DNA of 45,178 bases, taken from contig PCBK01000045.1 in assembly GCA_002731275.1 (NCBI GenBank), positions 102,760-147,937 on the forward strand, written 5' to 3'. Position numbers and translations under genes: made by a program. This stretch comes from Deltaproteobacteria bacterium (lineage in GTDB: Bacteria > Myxococcota_C > UBA6777). Shown here piece after piece: positions 1-7,829 of the stretch; positions within the stretch are counted from its first letter, which is position 1, and every line of letters begins with the position of its first letter. The notes beneath the pieces were generated by a model. It did no database searches. It was not told the DNA's origin and saw only the letters and a list, made by a program, of their open reading frames with translations.

Positions 1-1227
1 TTTTTGTTTCCCCTGTTTGATGTTAAAACTTCCACTCTTCCGAACAGCTACACGCCCTTCATAGACGCCCTTCTTCTTCCCTTTTGGAACGACCGCTCGA
101 ATGATATCTCCTGTTTGAAAACCTCGTACTCTCTTCTCACTCTTTGCTTTTGTTCGGGGAAAACCATAGCGATCGACTCGACACATTTGCCTGCTCCCTC
201 TCCCCATTGCTTTGAGCTCCAGTACTTCGTGTTGTTTCTCAACGAATACGTTCTCTCCACTTTCTCCAACACACATTGCATCAAGCCAGTGCTCTTTTGC
301 GTATCCTTGCTTGCTACGGTTGTACTTTGTTCTTCCACCTGTCCCTGTCTCCAAAGAGAGACCTGTGGCCTTCAGAACGCTATAGATCGCGTTCCTGGTT
401 GCATTCATCGCTGCTGCAGCTCTCAGAGGCTTGCAGGATTTTTCTCGAAGACCTGAGAAGCCAAACTCTTCTGCTGTTTTCGTGTTCTTCTTCTGATTGC
501 ACTTCTCGCAAGACAATGTCAGATTTCCAATACGATTGCTTCCACCTCTTGATTTGGGTGTCATGTGCTCAATCTGTAATGGAACATCCTTTTTACTACA
601 GTAAGCACACTTGCGACCCCATTTCTCTAGCAGATATTCTCGGATTTCGTAACCAAAGAGAGTACCCTGTTGGTATTCGACGCCACTGATTTCTGGGTTG
701 ACCAACTTTTGTGCATCAAAGCGGACTCTCTCCATCGAGAGCGATGACACCGGAATGCGAGAACGAAGTTTCTTTGTCCAGGATGCGATGTTGTCTACAC
801 GACTCTGAAGTGATGGCGGCAGCCATCCTTTTGGTTTCGTACGGTTTTTGAAGCGTGGTTTACGATAACGTGTCTTTCGATGTCTTCGAGACCTTCTGAT
901 AGCTCTGCGTTTTTCAAGCCCTTCTTTGATCTGCCATCCCCGGTGTTCGAGTTCAGCAGCGAACACGCAGCGCTTTCCTCGCTTACAGTCAACAACGACT
1001 GCAATGCCTGTCGTTTTTGCTCCAGGATCGAACTTGAGCGCTGTAGGTTGAGTGTCACCACCTTCACGCTCTTTGATAATGATCGTAAAAGGATACCGAC
1101 GATAGACAGCAGCACGCCCTTTTCGCATCAGTTGCCGTGCTCTTGCTGGATGGCAAGGCATCAGCGGTTGTTTGTTCTTGTCAATGACGAGAACTCTGTT
1201 TTTGGTTTGGTTGGTTTCGTTTTTCAA
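1..1227 (-). CDS. iscB: IscB RNA-guided nuclease (RuvC/HNH), C-terminus cut by window edge
   Basis: IscB is the RNA-guided DNA nuclease ancestral to Cas9. The frame is open for 409 codons to base 1. A TTG start at 1227 is chosen because GAGGT lies nine bases upstream and the family N-terminus begins here (RVLVIDKNKQPLMPCHPARA, residues 11-30). In order are the PLMP segment with the RR-x-RR element, RuvC-I FDPGAKTTGIA (D67), an arginine-rich bridge helix at about 105-130, RuvC-II SMERV (E166), an HNH domain with paired CxxC knuckles and H221 in LQIEHMTPKSRGGSN, and RuvC-III KEHWLDAMCVG (H313, D316). All catalytic positions that I can place are kept, so the enzyme is probably active. IscB proteins of this kind end some 20-30 residues past this point, so little is missing. 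It is not TnpB, because the HNH insert is present. Confidence 0.93.
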   Translation of the reverse strand, partial: MKNETNQTKNRVLVIDKNKQPLMPCHPARARQLMRKGRAAVYRRYPFTIIIKEREGGDTQPTALKFDPGAKTTGIAVVVDCKRGKRCVFAAELEHRGWQIKEGLEKRRAIRRSRRHRKTRYRKPRFKNRTKPKGWLPPSLQSRVDNIASWTKKLRSRIPVSSLSMERVRFDAQKLVNPEISGVEYQQGTLFGYEIREYLLEKWGRKCAYCSKKDVPLQIEHMTPKSRGGSNRIGNLTLSCEKCNQKKNTKTAEEFGFSGLREKSCKPLRAAAAMNATRNAIYSVLKATGLSLETGTGGRTKYNRSKQGYAKEHWLDAMCVGESGENVFVEKQHEVLELKAMGRGSRQMCRVDRYGFPRTKAKSEKRVRGFQTGDIIRAVVPKGKKKGVYEGRVAVRKSGSFNIKQGKQK

Positions 1228-1500
1228 AATCGAGTTACCTCGCGTTCTCAGAGTCGCCCTTACGGGGTTCTCTGGTGATGGTCTCCTCGCCAATGTTATG
1301 GAGCGGTTTCTTGTGAGGAACACTGCCTTAGACCTTCAGACTGTTTAATCACTGACCGCAGAGCCTGAGACTGGAGAAGCATCTCAGGGTGCCTATACAT
1401 TCGCTCCTAACGTAGTCCTCCGAAAAGGACTCAGGCTGGTCAACATAGAGACTCTTTCAAGCCTCTCCCTTTAGGGGGAGGTCGTTGACAGAGAATGCAT
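1228..1500 (-). ncRNA. candidate omega RNA (guide scaffold) of IscB
   Basis: This stretch directly upstream of iscB has no supported gene and folds strongly. Reading the minus strand, there is a CCTC(C)CCCT/AGGGAGAGG hairpin at 1462-1481 with one mismatch, a perfect six-base-pair AGTCCT/AGGACT hairpin at 1414-1431, and a perfect seven-base-pair CCTGAGA/TCTCAGG hairpin at 1364-1388. Position and fold match what is known of omega RNAs, which carry the guide at the 5' end, taken from DNA flanking the element. On that basis the guide would lie near 1495-1520. The exact RNA ends are not visible from sequence. Confidence 0.65.
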
Positions 1501-1599
1501 TCCCGAGCTTGGTGTGTTGATCGTCTTATCTTTGGTAGGAGCGTATCGAGTGGTGTACTTGATTGTCAAGGTGATTCAGTGAATTACGCGCAGGGGAGG

Positions 1600-2601
1600 T
1601 TACGTGGCGTTGGTTGAGGAGAGACGTTCTTTTTCGAGGAGGGCGTGGACGAGGTACTCTTCGGCGGTTCGTTGGGGGCCGGGAGCGTTTGTGTCGCGTC
1701 TGTATCTGGCTTTCATGCGGCGGCGCTTATAAGAGCGATAGACGACATGTGGGTCCTCTCTGTGGTCTGTGCCAGCGCTACCGAGTGGGCGGTTGAGCAT
1801 ACGTCTGACTTCTTGCTCTGTGATGATGGAGAGCCCTTGTTGTTCCATCACGGAGCGCAGTTGGGTAAGCTCTTCGAAGGAGAGTCCAAACAAAAACTCT
1901 TGAAACGCAAACGCTTCTTCGTCATCTATTTGTTGTTCGATGAAGTGATCGAGGACTTGTGGAGGACACTGTGCTTCGATCAATTGCATCAGCTCAGAGG
2001 TGCCGAGGAGCGTGCCGTATTGAACTTGTACATTCATCCGTGCGTCCCAGAGAGAGCGTATGAGGGCGAAGAACTCACCGATACTCTCCTGGCTCGTGCT
2101 GGTATCCCACAGAGACACGAGGTGCGCGGCGGAGATGCGTTTGAGGGCTCTGGGCGCGCCTTTGTTGAGCACGACATCAAGCAGTAGTTGATAGAGCAGG
2201 TAGGTGTGGATGGTGTTGCCGAGTGCGTCGAAGACGCGCTTCTTGAGACGCGGTGGGCAGGCTGGTGAGTGGATGCGGATAAGTGTAAAGTAGATCCCTT
2301 TGAGATGCTGGATCTTGGTGGTCATGTAGCCTTCGGAGAGGATCGCTTTGCTCGGTAGCTTCAGCTTGAGCTCAAGAGGTTCCACACTGCAGAGTAAATC
2401 GAGCAACGTGTCGGTGTTGCGGTAGTGTCCACCAAGAGCTTGTTCTTCGCGCAGAGATGGGTAATCCTGAAGGAGTTGCATCAGGCGGATCAGGCGTTGT
2501 TGATTGGCTTCGAGGAGTGTGTATGCGTCGGCATCTTGGGCTTTGATCGCGTACATCGCCTCGTCGATCAGATCCTTTTTTTGCGCAAAGGGAAAAGACA
2601 T
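1600..2601 (-). CDS. hypothetical protein (333 aa)
   Basis: I do not recognise this protein. It is soluble, mostly helical by composition, with no signal peptide or membrane segment, and leucine/glutamine-rich helices near the start (residues about 5-60). The last 60 residues are very basic (RSYKRRRMKARYRRD), which could suit nucleic acid or ribosome contact, but this is only a guess. The frame stays open upstream to 2817, but that would run into the 5' region of the divergent RluA gene. The ATG at 2601 is therefore preferred, with 2637 as an alternative. It ends about 90 bases from the presumed IscB element end, so it may be the chromosomal gene next to the insertion. Confidence 0.7.
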   Translation of the reverse strand: MSFPFAQKKDLIDEAMYAIKAQDADAYTLLEANQQRLIRLMQLLQDYPSLREEQALGGHYRNTDTLLDLLCSVEPLELKLKLPSKAILSEGYMTTKIQHLKGIYFTLIRIHSPACPPRLKKRVFDALGNTIHTYLLYQLLLDVVLNKGAPRALKRISAAHLVSLWDTSTSQESIGEFFALIRSLWDARMNVQVQYGTLLGTSELMQLIEAQCPPQVLDHFIEQQIDDEEAFAFQEFLFGLSFEELTQLRSVMEQQGLSIITEQEVRRMLNRPLGSAGTDHREDPHVVYRSYKRRRMKARYRRDTNAPGPQRTAEEYLVHALLEKERLSSTNAT

Positions 2602-2773
2602 ATTTGCTTTTTGGTGTCCTCTGGTCCTATACAGCATGATGTGCTGTTGATTGATTCGATTATCGTCCTTTATCCGGGCGTTTTTGTGGTGGGATGACAC
2701 CACCACCTTTCCAATTTGTACTTGGTTGTATCCTTTCTCTTGTGTCGATGCAACCCGGAAATGAGAGTGATTT

Positions 2774-3967
2774 ATGCAAAAGAAGAATGCTGAGGAGCAA
2801 GCGAGCACCTCTTCCACACAACAGATCCATGAGCGAACTGAAGTGGATAAAGATAACTGGAGTTGCCTTCTGGCCGAAGAAGACCAGGAGCAGACCTACG
2901 CCGCGCTTGTGCGAAAATATGCGCCTGAACCCGTCAGTTGGAACCAAGCGCGCAAGTTGATCCACACTGGAAAAGTCTTTTTGGATGGCGGACGATTAAG
3001 TAACCCCGCCAATCGTTACAACGAAGGGAAACGTCTCGAAGTACGTATGAGCGAGCCTCGTCGTGCCTTGAGTGGTGAGCTCGAAGCCAGTCGTATCCTT
3101 TACATCGACAAGGACGTTGTTCTCGTCAACAAGCCCGCAGGGATGCTCACTGTCTCCTACGCGGAGATCGAAGATCTTGACACACTTGAGATCCTCTTAC
3201 GTGGGACGATTCAGCGAATCCGCAAAGGGCGTTTCAAAGATCCCCTCCACCTCGTACATCGTCTCGATAAGCTGTCGAGTGGCGTGTTGATCTTTGCCCG
3301 CACCAAAGAGGCATTCAAACACCTCAAGGAGCAATTTGCGGATCACTCCATCGGTCGTGAATACAGAGCTGTGGTCGTGGGTCACCCTGAGAATGGGACG
3401 GTTCGCTCTTGGCTTGTCGAGGATAGAGGGGATGGTTACAAGGGCTCTGTGCCCAAAAAGGATGCGAAGAAAAAGTACGCCAAAGAAGCCATCACACACA
3501 TCGAAGTGCTCGAACAATTTACACACGCGAGTCTACTGTCCTGTCGCCTTGAGACAGGGCGGACACACCAGATTCGTATTCATCTGAGTGAGATGGGACA
3601 TCCGTTGATCGGGGATCAGGTCTATTTGAAAGCCTGCGCTCGTCGTGGTCGCATTTACGAGGAGCTTCCTGACTTTGATCGGGTCGCATTACACGCAAGG
3701 TCTCTCACCTTTATCCACCCGACGACTGGGAAAGAGATGTCTTTCAATGCACCCATCCCCCGCGATATCAAGCAGCTCCTCAAAGATCTCCGCGAGGAGA
3801 CCAAAGAGCACGGTGTCGAAATCGCCGATGAGACTGCCCTGGAAGAAGACGGTTTGCCGCCAGTTTCCATGTCAATCTCCTTTGAAAAGAAGAAGAAAAA
3901 GATCAAAAAACCACCCTCGATCAAAAACAAATCCACTAGAAGACCCAAGAAGAGACGGAGTTCGTAG
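2774..3967 (+). CDS. RluA-family RNA pseudouridine synthase
   Basis: The enzyme isomerises uridine to pseudouridine in rRNA or tRNA. An S4-like RNA-binding segment lies at about residues 50-100 (WNQARKLIHTGKVFLDG). The RluA catalytic domain follows at about 115-340, with VNKPAGML and the signature LVHRLDKLSSGVLIFA, whose Asp is the catalytic residue of the family. RTHQIRIHLSEMGHPLIGD is the conserved C-terminal motif. The length of 397 aa exceeds the usual 300-330 because of an acidic or Ser-rich N-terminal 45 residues and a Lys/Arg-rich tail (KKKKKIKKPPSIKNK) that may help bind rRNA. RluD-like function is likely, but the target uridine cannot be read from the sequence. It is divergent from the hypothetical gene at 1600-2601. 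Confidence 0.93.
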   Translation: MQKKNAEEQASTSSTQQIHERTEVDKDNWSCLLAEEDQEQTYAALVRKYAPEPVSWNQARKLIHTGKVFLDGGRLSNPANRYNEGKRLEVRMSEPRRALSGELEASRILYIDKDVVLVNKPAGMLTVSYAEIEDLDTLEILLRGTIQRIRKGRFKDPLHLVHRLDKLSSGVLIFARTKEAFKHLKEQFADHSIGREYRAVVVGHPENGTVRSWLVEDRGDGYKGSVPKKDAKKKYAKEAITHIEVLEQFTHASLLSCRLETGRTHQIRIHLSEMGHPLIGDQVYLKACARRGRIYEELPDFDRVALHARSLTFIHPTTGKEMSFNAPIPRDIKQLLKDLREETKEHGVEIADETALEEDGLPPVSMSISFEKKKKKIKKPPSIKNKSTRRPKKRRSS

Positions 3968-4268
3968 ACGTTCTCATGTGTTCTCTCTTCGTACCAGGAG
4001 AAAGTTCTCTCGCAAAAGATATGTTTTTGTGAAAACCCAATATCACACGAATGCATCTCAAGAGATACGGGTTGTCATCATCACTGCGTTGGCGAAGCTT
4101 CGATGTGTCTGAGCGAAGCCAAAAAGCGTTGGTGAAGAATTCTTGATATTTCGTCATTGTGTGTTCTACAACAAAAGGTCTGTAGACTGAGTTGGCAGAG
4201 ATGATATCCACGTAGAAGTAGGCTCTTCTCATGTGTGGTGTCTTCCAAATGGACGGAGAGTTCATCAG
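3968..4268 (+). other. intergenic, no gene supported
   Basis: This 300-base spacer lies between the RluA gene and the HD-hydrolase gene. A minus-strand open frame crosses it (3936-4304), but it overlaps both neighbours, has no ribosome binding site that I can see and resembles no family. I see no clear terminator or promoter. Confidence 0.5.
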
Positions 4269-5447
4269 ATGTTTCACGAAAGCCGGATCAACCTCGAAGA
4301 ACAAGAACTCCTCTCTTTAACGAGTTTTTTGACGATCTCAGCAAGGATCAATTATTTGCTGTCGTCGAGAGCCCCCTCCTACGAAGCGCTCGTCAATGGT
4401 TTGATACAAAATCGCCCCTTGTGTGGTTCGTTGGCGACGATCGAAGATGGTGTCGCCTATCTCGTCAGTGCCTACCGAAACCGTTCCCGACGACTCGGTC
4501 CGCTCGCTGTGATCCACCCCATGCGTGCATCTCACCTGTTGATCCTCGCTTGCGAAGAACCTTACGAGCTCGACATCCTCACGGCTTTTTTCCACGACTA
4601 CTACGAAGACATCTATACAGATGATCAACCAGAGAACATCCGCCAAGAACTGGGTCAAAAGATGGCGGCACTGACTGAACGCCTCTCCCCCGAAGAGCGC
4701 GATATCCTCTACCATCGTATGCAAGTGCTCACCAGACGCGATAGCGAAGACTACAATGAGTATCTCGGTCGCATGATCGAGCAAGCTGTCGATCAACCTG
4801 AGATCTTGTGGGTCAAACTCGCAGATCGTCTCGATAACACTATGGATATGCGTATTGTCGAGAATGAAAGTGGTGAGTTCTTCCGGTTGATCTTCGACGT
4901 GTTGTTTTTGCAAACCAGACAAAAGCGCGTGACCGTTACACAAAAGCCACCCCCCGGGCAGATGGATGAAGCACACCGCCTGTACCAGATGTTCAAGAAC
5001 GCGATCTTTTTGACGCTTGTTCGACGCTCCGAGATTATCAAGGATGGGTCAGGTCCTGCGATCCGGTTGTTCCACGCGCTTGCAGCCGCCAGCCTCCAAG
5101 AGTCCGGTCGAATCCTCACGCACATCTTCAGCTATCACATCCTCGACGCTGAAAAACAACGCGATATCCTGATCGACGCGATGGAGTATTGTATCGGTGG
5201 TGGTATCAATCGGATCACACCCTCTCAGCGCGGAAACCGACTCGATGGTCTGTTTACCAATCACTTCGATCACCCTGAGCGCAAAGTGCGTGAGCAGAAT
5301 CTCCGCACATTACAAGAGGATAAGTCGATGATGGCGTCTGCTGCGCTTGCCTTCATCTCGCTCTTTGAGTCATTCCTCACGTCCCCCAACTTTAAGCTGA
5401 GTGGCGTCCACGCCACAGGGATCTCCATCGAAGACACGTTGATCTAA
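4269..5447 (+). CDS. HD-domain phosphohydrolase, SpoT/MESH1-like
   Basis: The N-terminal half carries the metal-binding HD pattern of RelA/SpoT-type (p)ppGpp hydrolases: H83 in AVIHPMRASH, H109-D110 in AFFHDYYED with E113-D114, and D186/N190 in WVKLADRLDN. In SpoT these residues bind manganese and position the hydrolytic water. No synthetase, TGS or ACT domain follows. Residues 195-392 are an unrecognised helical region. A stand-alone (p)ppGpp or nucleotide pyrophosphohydrolase is therefore plausible, but the substrate is not shown. ATG at 4269 has GGAG about ten bases upstream; an in-frame ATG at 4233 is possible. The deacetylase gene begins five bases after the stop, so the two are probably cotranscribed. 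Confidence 0.8.
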   Translation: MFHESRINLEEQELLSLTSFLTISARINYLLSSRAPSYEALVNGLIQNRPLCGSLATIEDGVAYLVSAYRNRSRRLGPLAVIHPMRASHLLILACEEPYELDILTAFFHDYYEDIYTDDQPENIRQELGQKMAALTERLSPEERDILYHRMQVLTRRDSEDYNEYLGRMIEQAVDQPEILWVKLADRLDNTMDMRIVENESGEFFRLIFDVLFLQTRQKRVTVTQKPPPGQMDEAHRLYQMFKNAIFLTLVRRSEIIKDGSGPAIRLFHALAAASLQESGRILTHIFSYHILDAEKQRDILIDAMEYCIGGGINRITPSQRGNRLDGLFTNHFDHPERKVREQNLRTLQEDKSMMASAALAFISLFESFLTSPNFKLSGVHATGISIEDTLI

Positions 5448-5452
5448 TCGCG

Positions 5453-6244
5453 ATGTCGATACCTGCCTTCTTCTCCTCACGTAGCCGCTTTCAACGCTCT
5501 AACTATCTCCTCATTCTCTGGCTCTGTCTCTGTGCTCTACTTGGGTGGTCATTCGATCGATATCTTGCGATCTTTTTGACTGCGGTGGGTTTCTTCATCC
5601 ATCAATGTCTACTCGTGCTCGGTGTCTGTCGATTGGACATGCAGTGGTTTGTGTCGACGATGACGCGCGGTCCATCTGACAAAAAGCAGATCTTGTTGAC
5701 CTTCGACGATGGACCCGATCCTGTGATCACGCCTGCGATCCTCGATATCTTGTCAGAGCACGATGTCAAAGCTGTGTTCTTTTGTATTGGTGAACGCGCA
5801 CGCGCACACCCCGAGATCGTAAAGAGGATCGTGAAAGAAGGTCATACCCTCGGACATCACAGCGACACACATCCCATGTGGATCAATCTGTACACGCTGC
5901 CAAAACTCCGCGATGAGATCGAGCGTGGTAAAGACACCTTGTCGGAGCTTGCGGGGAAAGACCTGCGTCTGTACCGTCCACCTGTTGGCTTGACCAACCC
6001 ACGTGTTCGTCCGGTCGTTGAGGCGTTGGGATTGCGTGTGATCGGTTGGAGTATGCGCAGCCTCGACACGCGCAATGAACCGATTCCCGCGATCTTAGGA
6101 CGTCTGGAGCGACAGCTCCATCCTGGTGGGATCGCCTTATTTCACGATACTTTACCCGACGCACCTGCGCTCTTGCGCCGATGGCTCACACGCCTCCATG
6201 AGAGAGGATATACATGTATCAAACCGGATGAATGGCTCGGGTAA
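5453..6244 (+). CDS. membrane-anchored polysaccharide deacetylase (NodB homology)
   Basis: This family removes N- or O-acetyl groups from polysaccharides such as peptidoglycan or chitin-like glycans. Residues 17-60 form one or two hydrophobic segments that would anchor it in the inner membrane. The NodB domain starts at about 78: LLTFDDGPDP holds the catalytic base and metal ligand (D85/D86), GHHSDTHP supplies the HxxxH zinc ligands, RPPVG is motif 3, and IALFHDTLPD near residue 235 gives the closing His-Asp motif. All expected catalytic positions are present and the 263 aa length is typical. It follows the HD-hydrolase gene by five bases. The glycan target is unknown. Confidence 0.92.
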   Translation: MSIPAFFSSRSRFQRSNYLLILWLCLCALLGWSFDRYLAIFLTAVGFFIHQCLLVLGVCRLDMQWFVSTMTRGPSDKKQILLTFDDGPDPVITPAILDILSEHDVKAVFFCIGERARAHPEIVKRIVKEGHTLGHHSDTHPMWINLYTLPKLRDEIERGKDTLSELAGKDLRLYRPPVGLTNPRVRPVVEALGLRVIGWSMRSLDTRNEPIPAILGRLERQLHPGGIALFHDTLPDAPALLRRWLTRLHERGYTCIKPDEWLG

Positions 6245-6256
6245 CAGGTGTCTTGA

Positions 6257-7819
6257 TTAGCGAAGCGCGAGCACGAGGTACATGAGCCGGTGTGTTTCGA
6301 GGGTGTTGGGCTGAGAAGGGGAGGGGAGTGTCACGTCTGGAGGCAGTGAAAAAGCACGTCTGATAGCCGCCGTTGTCAAATGTTTGGCCGCGACCTGGAG
6401 CGTTAACTGCCTTGGCTGGATCGTCTTGTGACTCATTACTGTAAAAGCCATCGGTCCGTGGAGCATCGGGCGCACTTTCCATCCTGCGGTTCGCTGTGTC
6501 TTCACGAGACACCAAAAAGGTTTGTTCTCGACAGGATCGAGCGTCGCAGCCTCTGTGACGGCGACACCATCTTTGTGGACGATCTTGCGCAGTGTTTTGT
6601 AAAAGCTGACCGTATACAGCTTGGACAGCGCGATCTGCGTAGGGACAGGGAGATCGAGGATCACCACGTTGAACGGTGTGCGCTTCTTCTTGATGTACAA
6701 GAAGGCGTCTGTGTTGACGATCTTCAGGCGTTTGTCTTCGAGAGAGCCCTCATTAAGCTTGCGCAAGAGTTTGTGTTTTTTGGCGAATTGGGTCATCGCT
6801 GGATCGAGATCGACCATCACGACCTCTTTGACATCTGGATATCGCCAGATCTCCCGCAGCGCCAACCCATCGCCCCCACCAAGTAACAACACCCGCTTAT
6901 GGGAAGATACCATCGACATCGCCGGGTGGACGAGCGCTTCGTGGTATCGTCGCTCGCTGTCTGTGCTGAACTGGTGTTCGCCGTTGATGTACAGACGGTA
7001 AGGCTTTTTGGGGTGACGAATGTCCCTGATCAGTCTGATGTGTTGGTAAGGAGAGTGGTGAAGATAGACGAGTTTTTGGCCTGTTGAGCGTTCTCGTGCG
7101 TCTTCGATCCAGCCTGTTGAGTAGACAAAACCTACGGCGAGAAAGATCCCGATCGCGACACTACAAATCCACAGATATCGGCGGGATGTTCCGAGGACCT
7201 CTTTGAACACGACGATGTTTAAGAGCGCGATACAGAGGTTGAGTGCGCCGATAAAGAAGGACGTCCTTGTAAAGCCGAGCGTGGGCAAAAAGAACAGCGG
7301 GAACAACAACGAACCCACAAGCGCGCCAATGTAGTCAAAGGAGAGGACGTTGGCGATCGCCTTCTTGAGATTGCCGAAGCGGTGGACGACACGTGTCACC
7401 AGTGGGATCTCAAAGCCGATCAAGACACCGAGTATCACGATCAATGCGAACATCACCCAGGTGTATACGCGGGTGTAGATGTGTGCCATCGCGAGCAGAA
7501 AGACAGCGGGACCACCGATCAAAGACAGCCACAACTCGACCTCGATAAAGCGCCGCTCCAGATCGCGTTCGACGCGCTGTGTGAGCCATGAGCCGACCCC
7601 CATTGAGCTCATAAAGATCCCGATCGTCAGGGAGAATTGTGTGATGCTGTCGCCTAGCAGGTACGATGAATAACCTGCGATCAACAGCTCGTATATCACG
7701 CCGTTGGTCGCGATGAGCATGATCGAAAACAACATCGTCGCGGTCCGGCGACGCGCTTCTGTCTCCGAGAGTTCCTCTGTTTCGAGTTGTTCAGAGGTTT
7801 GTTCTGTGGTTGATTCCAT
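6257..7819 (-). CDS. membrane-fused spermidine synthase-like protein (copy 3 of 3)
   Basis: About eight hydrophobic segments (residues 25-240) precede a spermidine-synthase fold (about 250-500). VLLLGGGDGLALREI is the glycine-rich nucleotide site, VVMVDLDPAMTQFA the acidic ribose-binding strand, and VVILDLPVPT carries the Asp that matches the catalytic base of SpeE. Enzymes of this fold transfer aminopropyl from decarboxylated SAM to a polyamine. Membrane-fused members are widespread, but their substrates are poorly known. It is the last gene of a three-gene operon, starts ten bases after the preceding stop, and has GAGG upstream of its ATG. No speD is in the window, so the donor may come from elsewhere or the reaction may differ. 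Confidence 0.85.
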   Translation of the reverse strand: MESTTEQTSEQLETEELSETEARRRTATMLFSIMLIATNGVIYELLIAGYSSYLLGDSITQFSLTIGIFMSSMGVGSWLTQRVERDLERRFIEVELWLSLIGGPAVFLLAMAHIYTRVYTWVMFALIVILGVLIGFEIPLVTRVVHRFGNLKKAIANVLSFDYIGALVGSLLFPLFFLPTLGFTRTSFFIGALNLCIALLNIVVFKEVLGTSRRYLWICSVAIGIFLAVGFVYSTGWIEDARERSTGQKLVYLHHSPYQHIRLIRDIRHPKKPYRLYINGEHQFSTDSERRYHEALVHPAMSMVSSHKRVLLLGGGDGLALREIWRYPDVKEVVMVDLDPAMTQFAKKHKLLRKLNEGSLEDKRLKIVNTDAFLYIKKKRTPFNVVILDLPVPTQIALSKLYTVSFYKTLRKIVHKDGVAVTEAATLDPVENKPFWCLVKTQRTAGWKVRPMLHGPMAFTVMSHKTIQPRQLTLQVAAKHLTTAAIRRAFSLPPDVTLPSPSQPNTLETHRLMYLVLALR

Positions 7820-7829
7820 GATTTACGCC

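Larger units (their letters stand above)
1..1510 (-). mobile_element. IscB-carrying IS200/IS605-group element, partial
   Basis: The unit consists of an iscB gene preceded by a structured, non-coding leader, both read on the minus strand. This is the known layout of IscB (OMEGA) elements, where the omega RNA lies just upstream of the nuclease gene near one transposon end. The element end is placed near 1490-1510 only because the hairpin-rich leader stops there; no boundary could be computed. No TnpA-type Y1 transposase is present on the leader side, where a hypothetical gene ends at 1600. If TnpA exists it lies beyond the left window edge, or the element is moved in trans. Confidence 0.6.

Noticed and set aside
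3936-4304. Minus-strand open frame of 122 codons between the RluA and HD genes
   Set aside because: It overlaps both well-supported neighbours, has no visible ribosome binding site and no family likeness.
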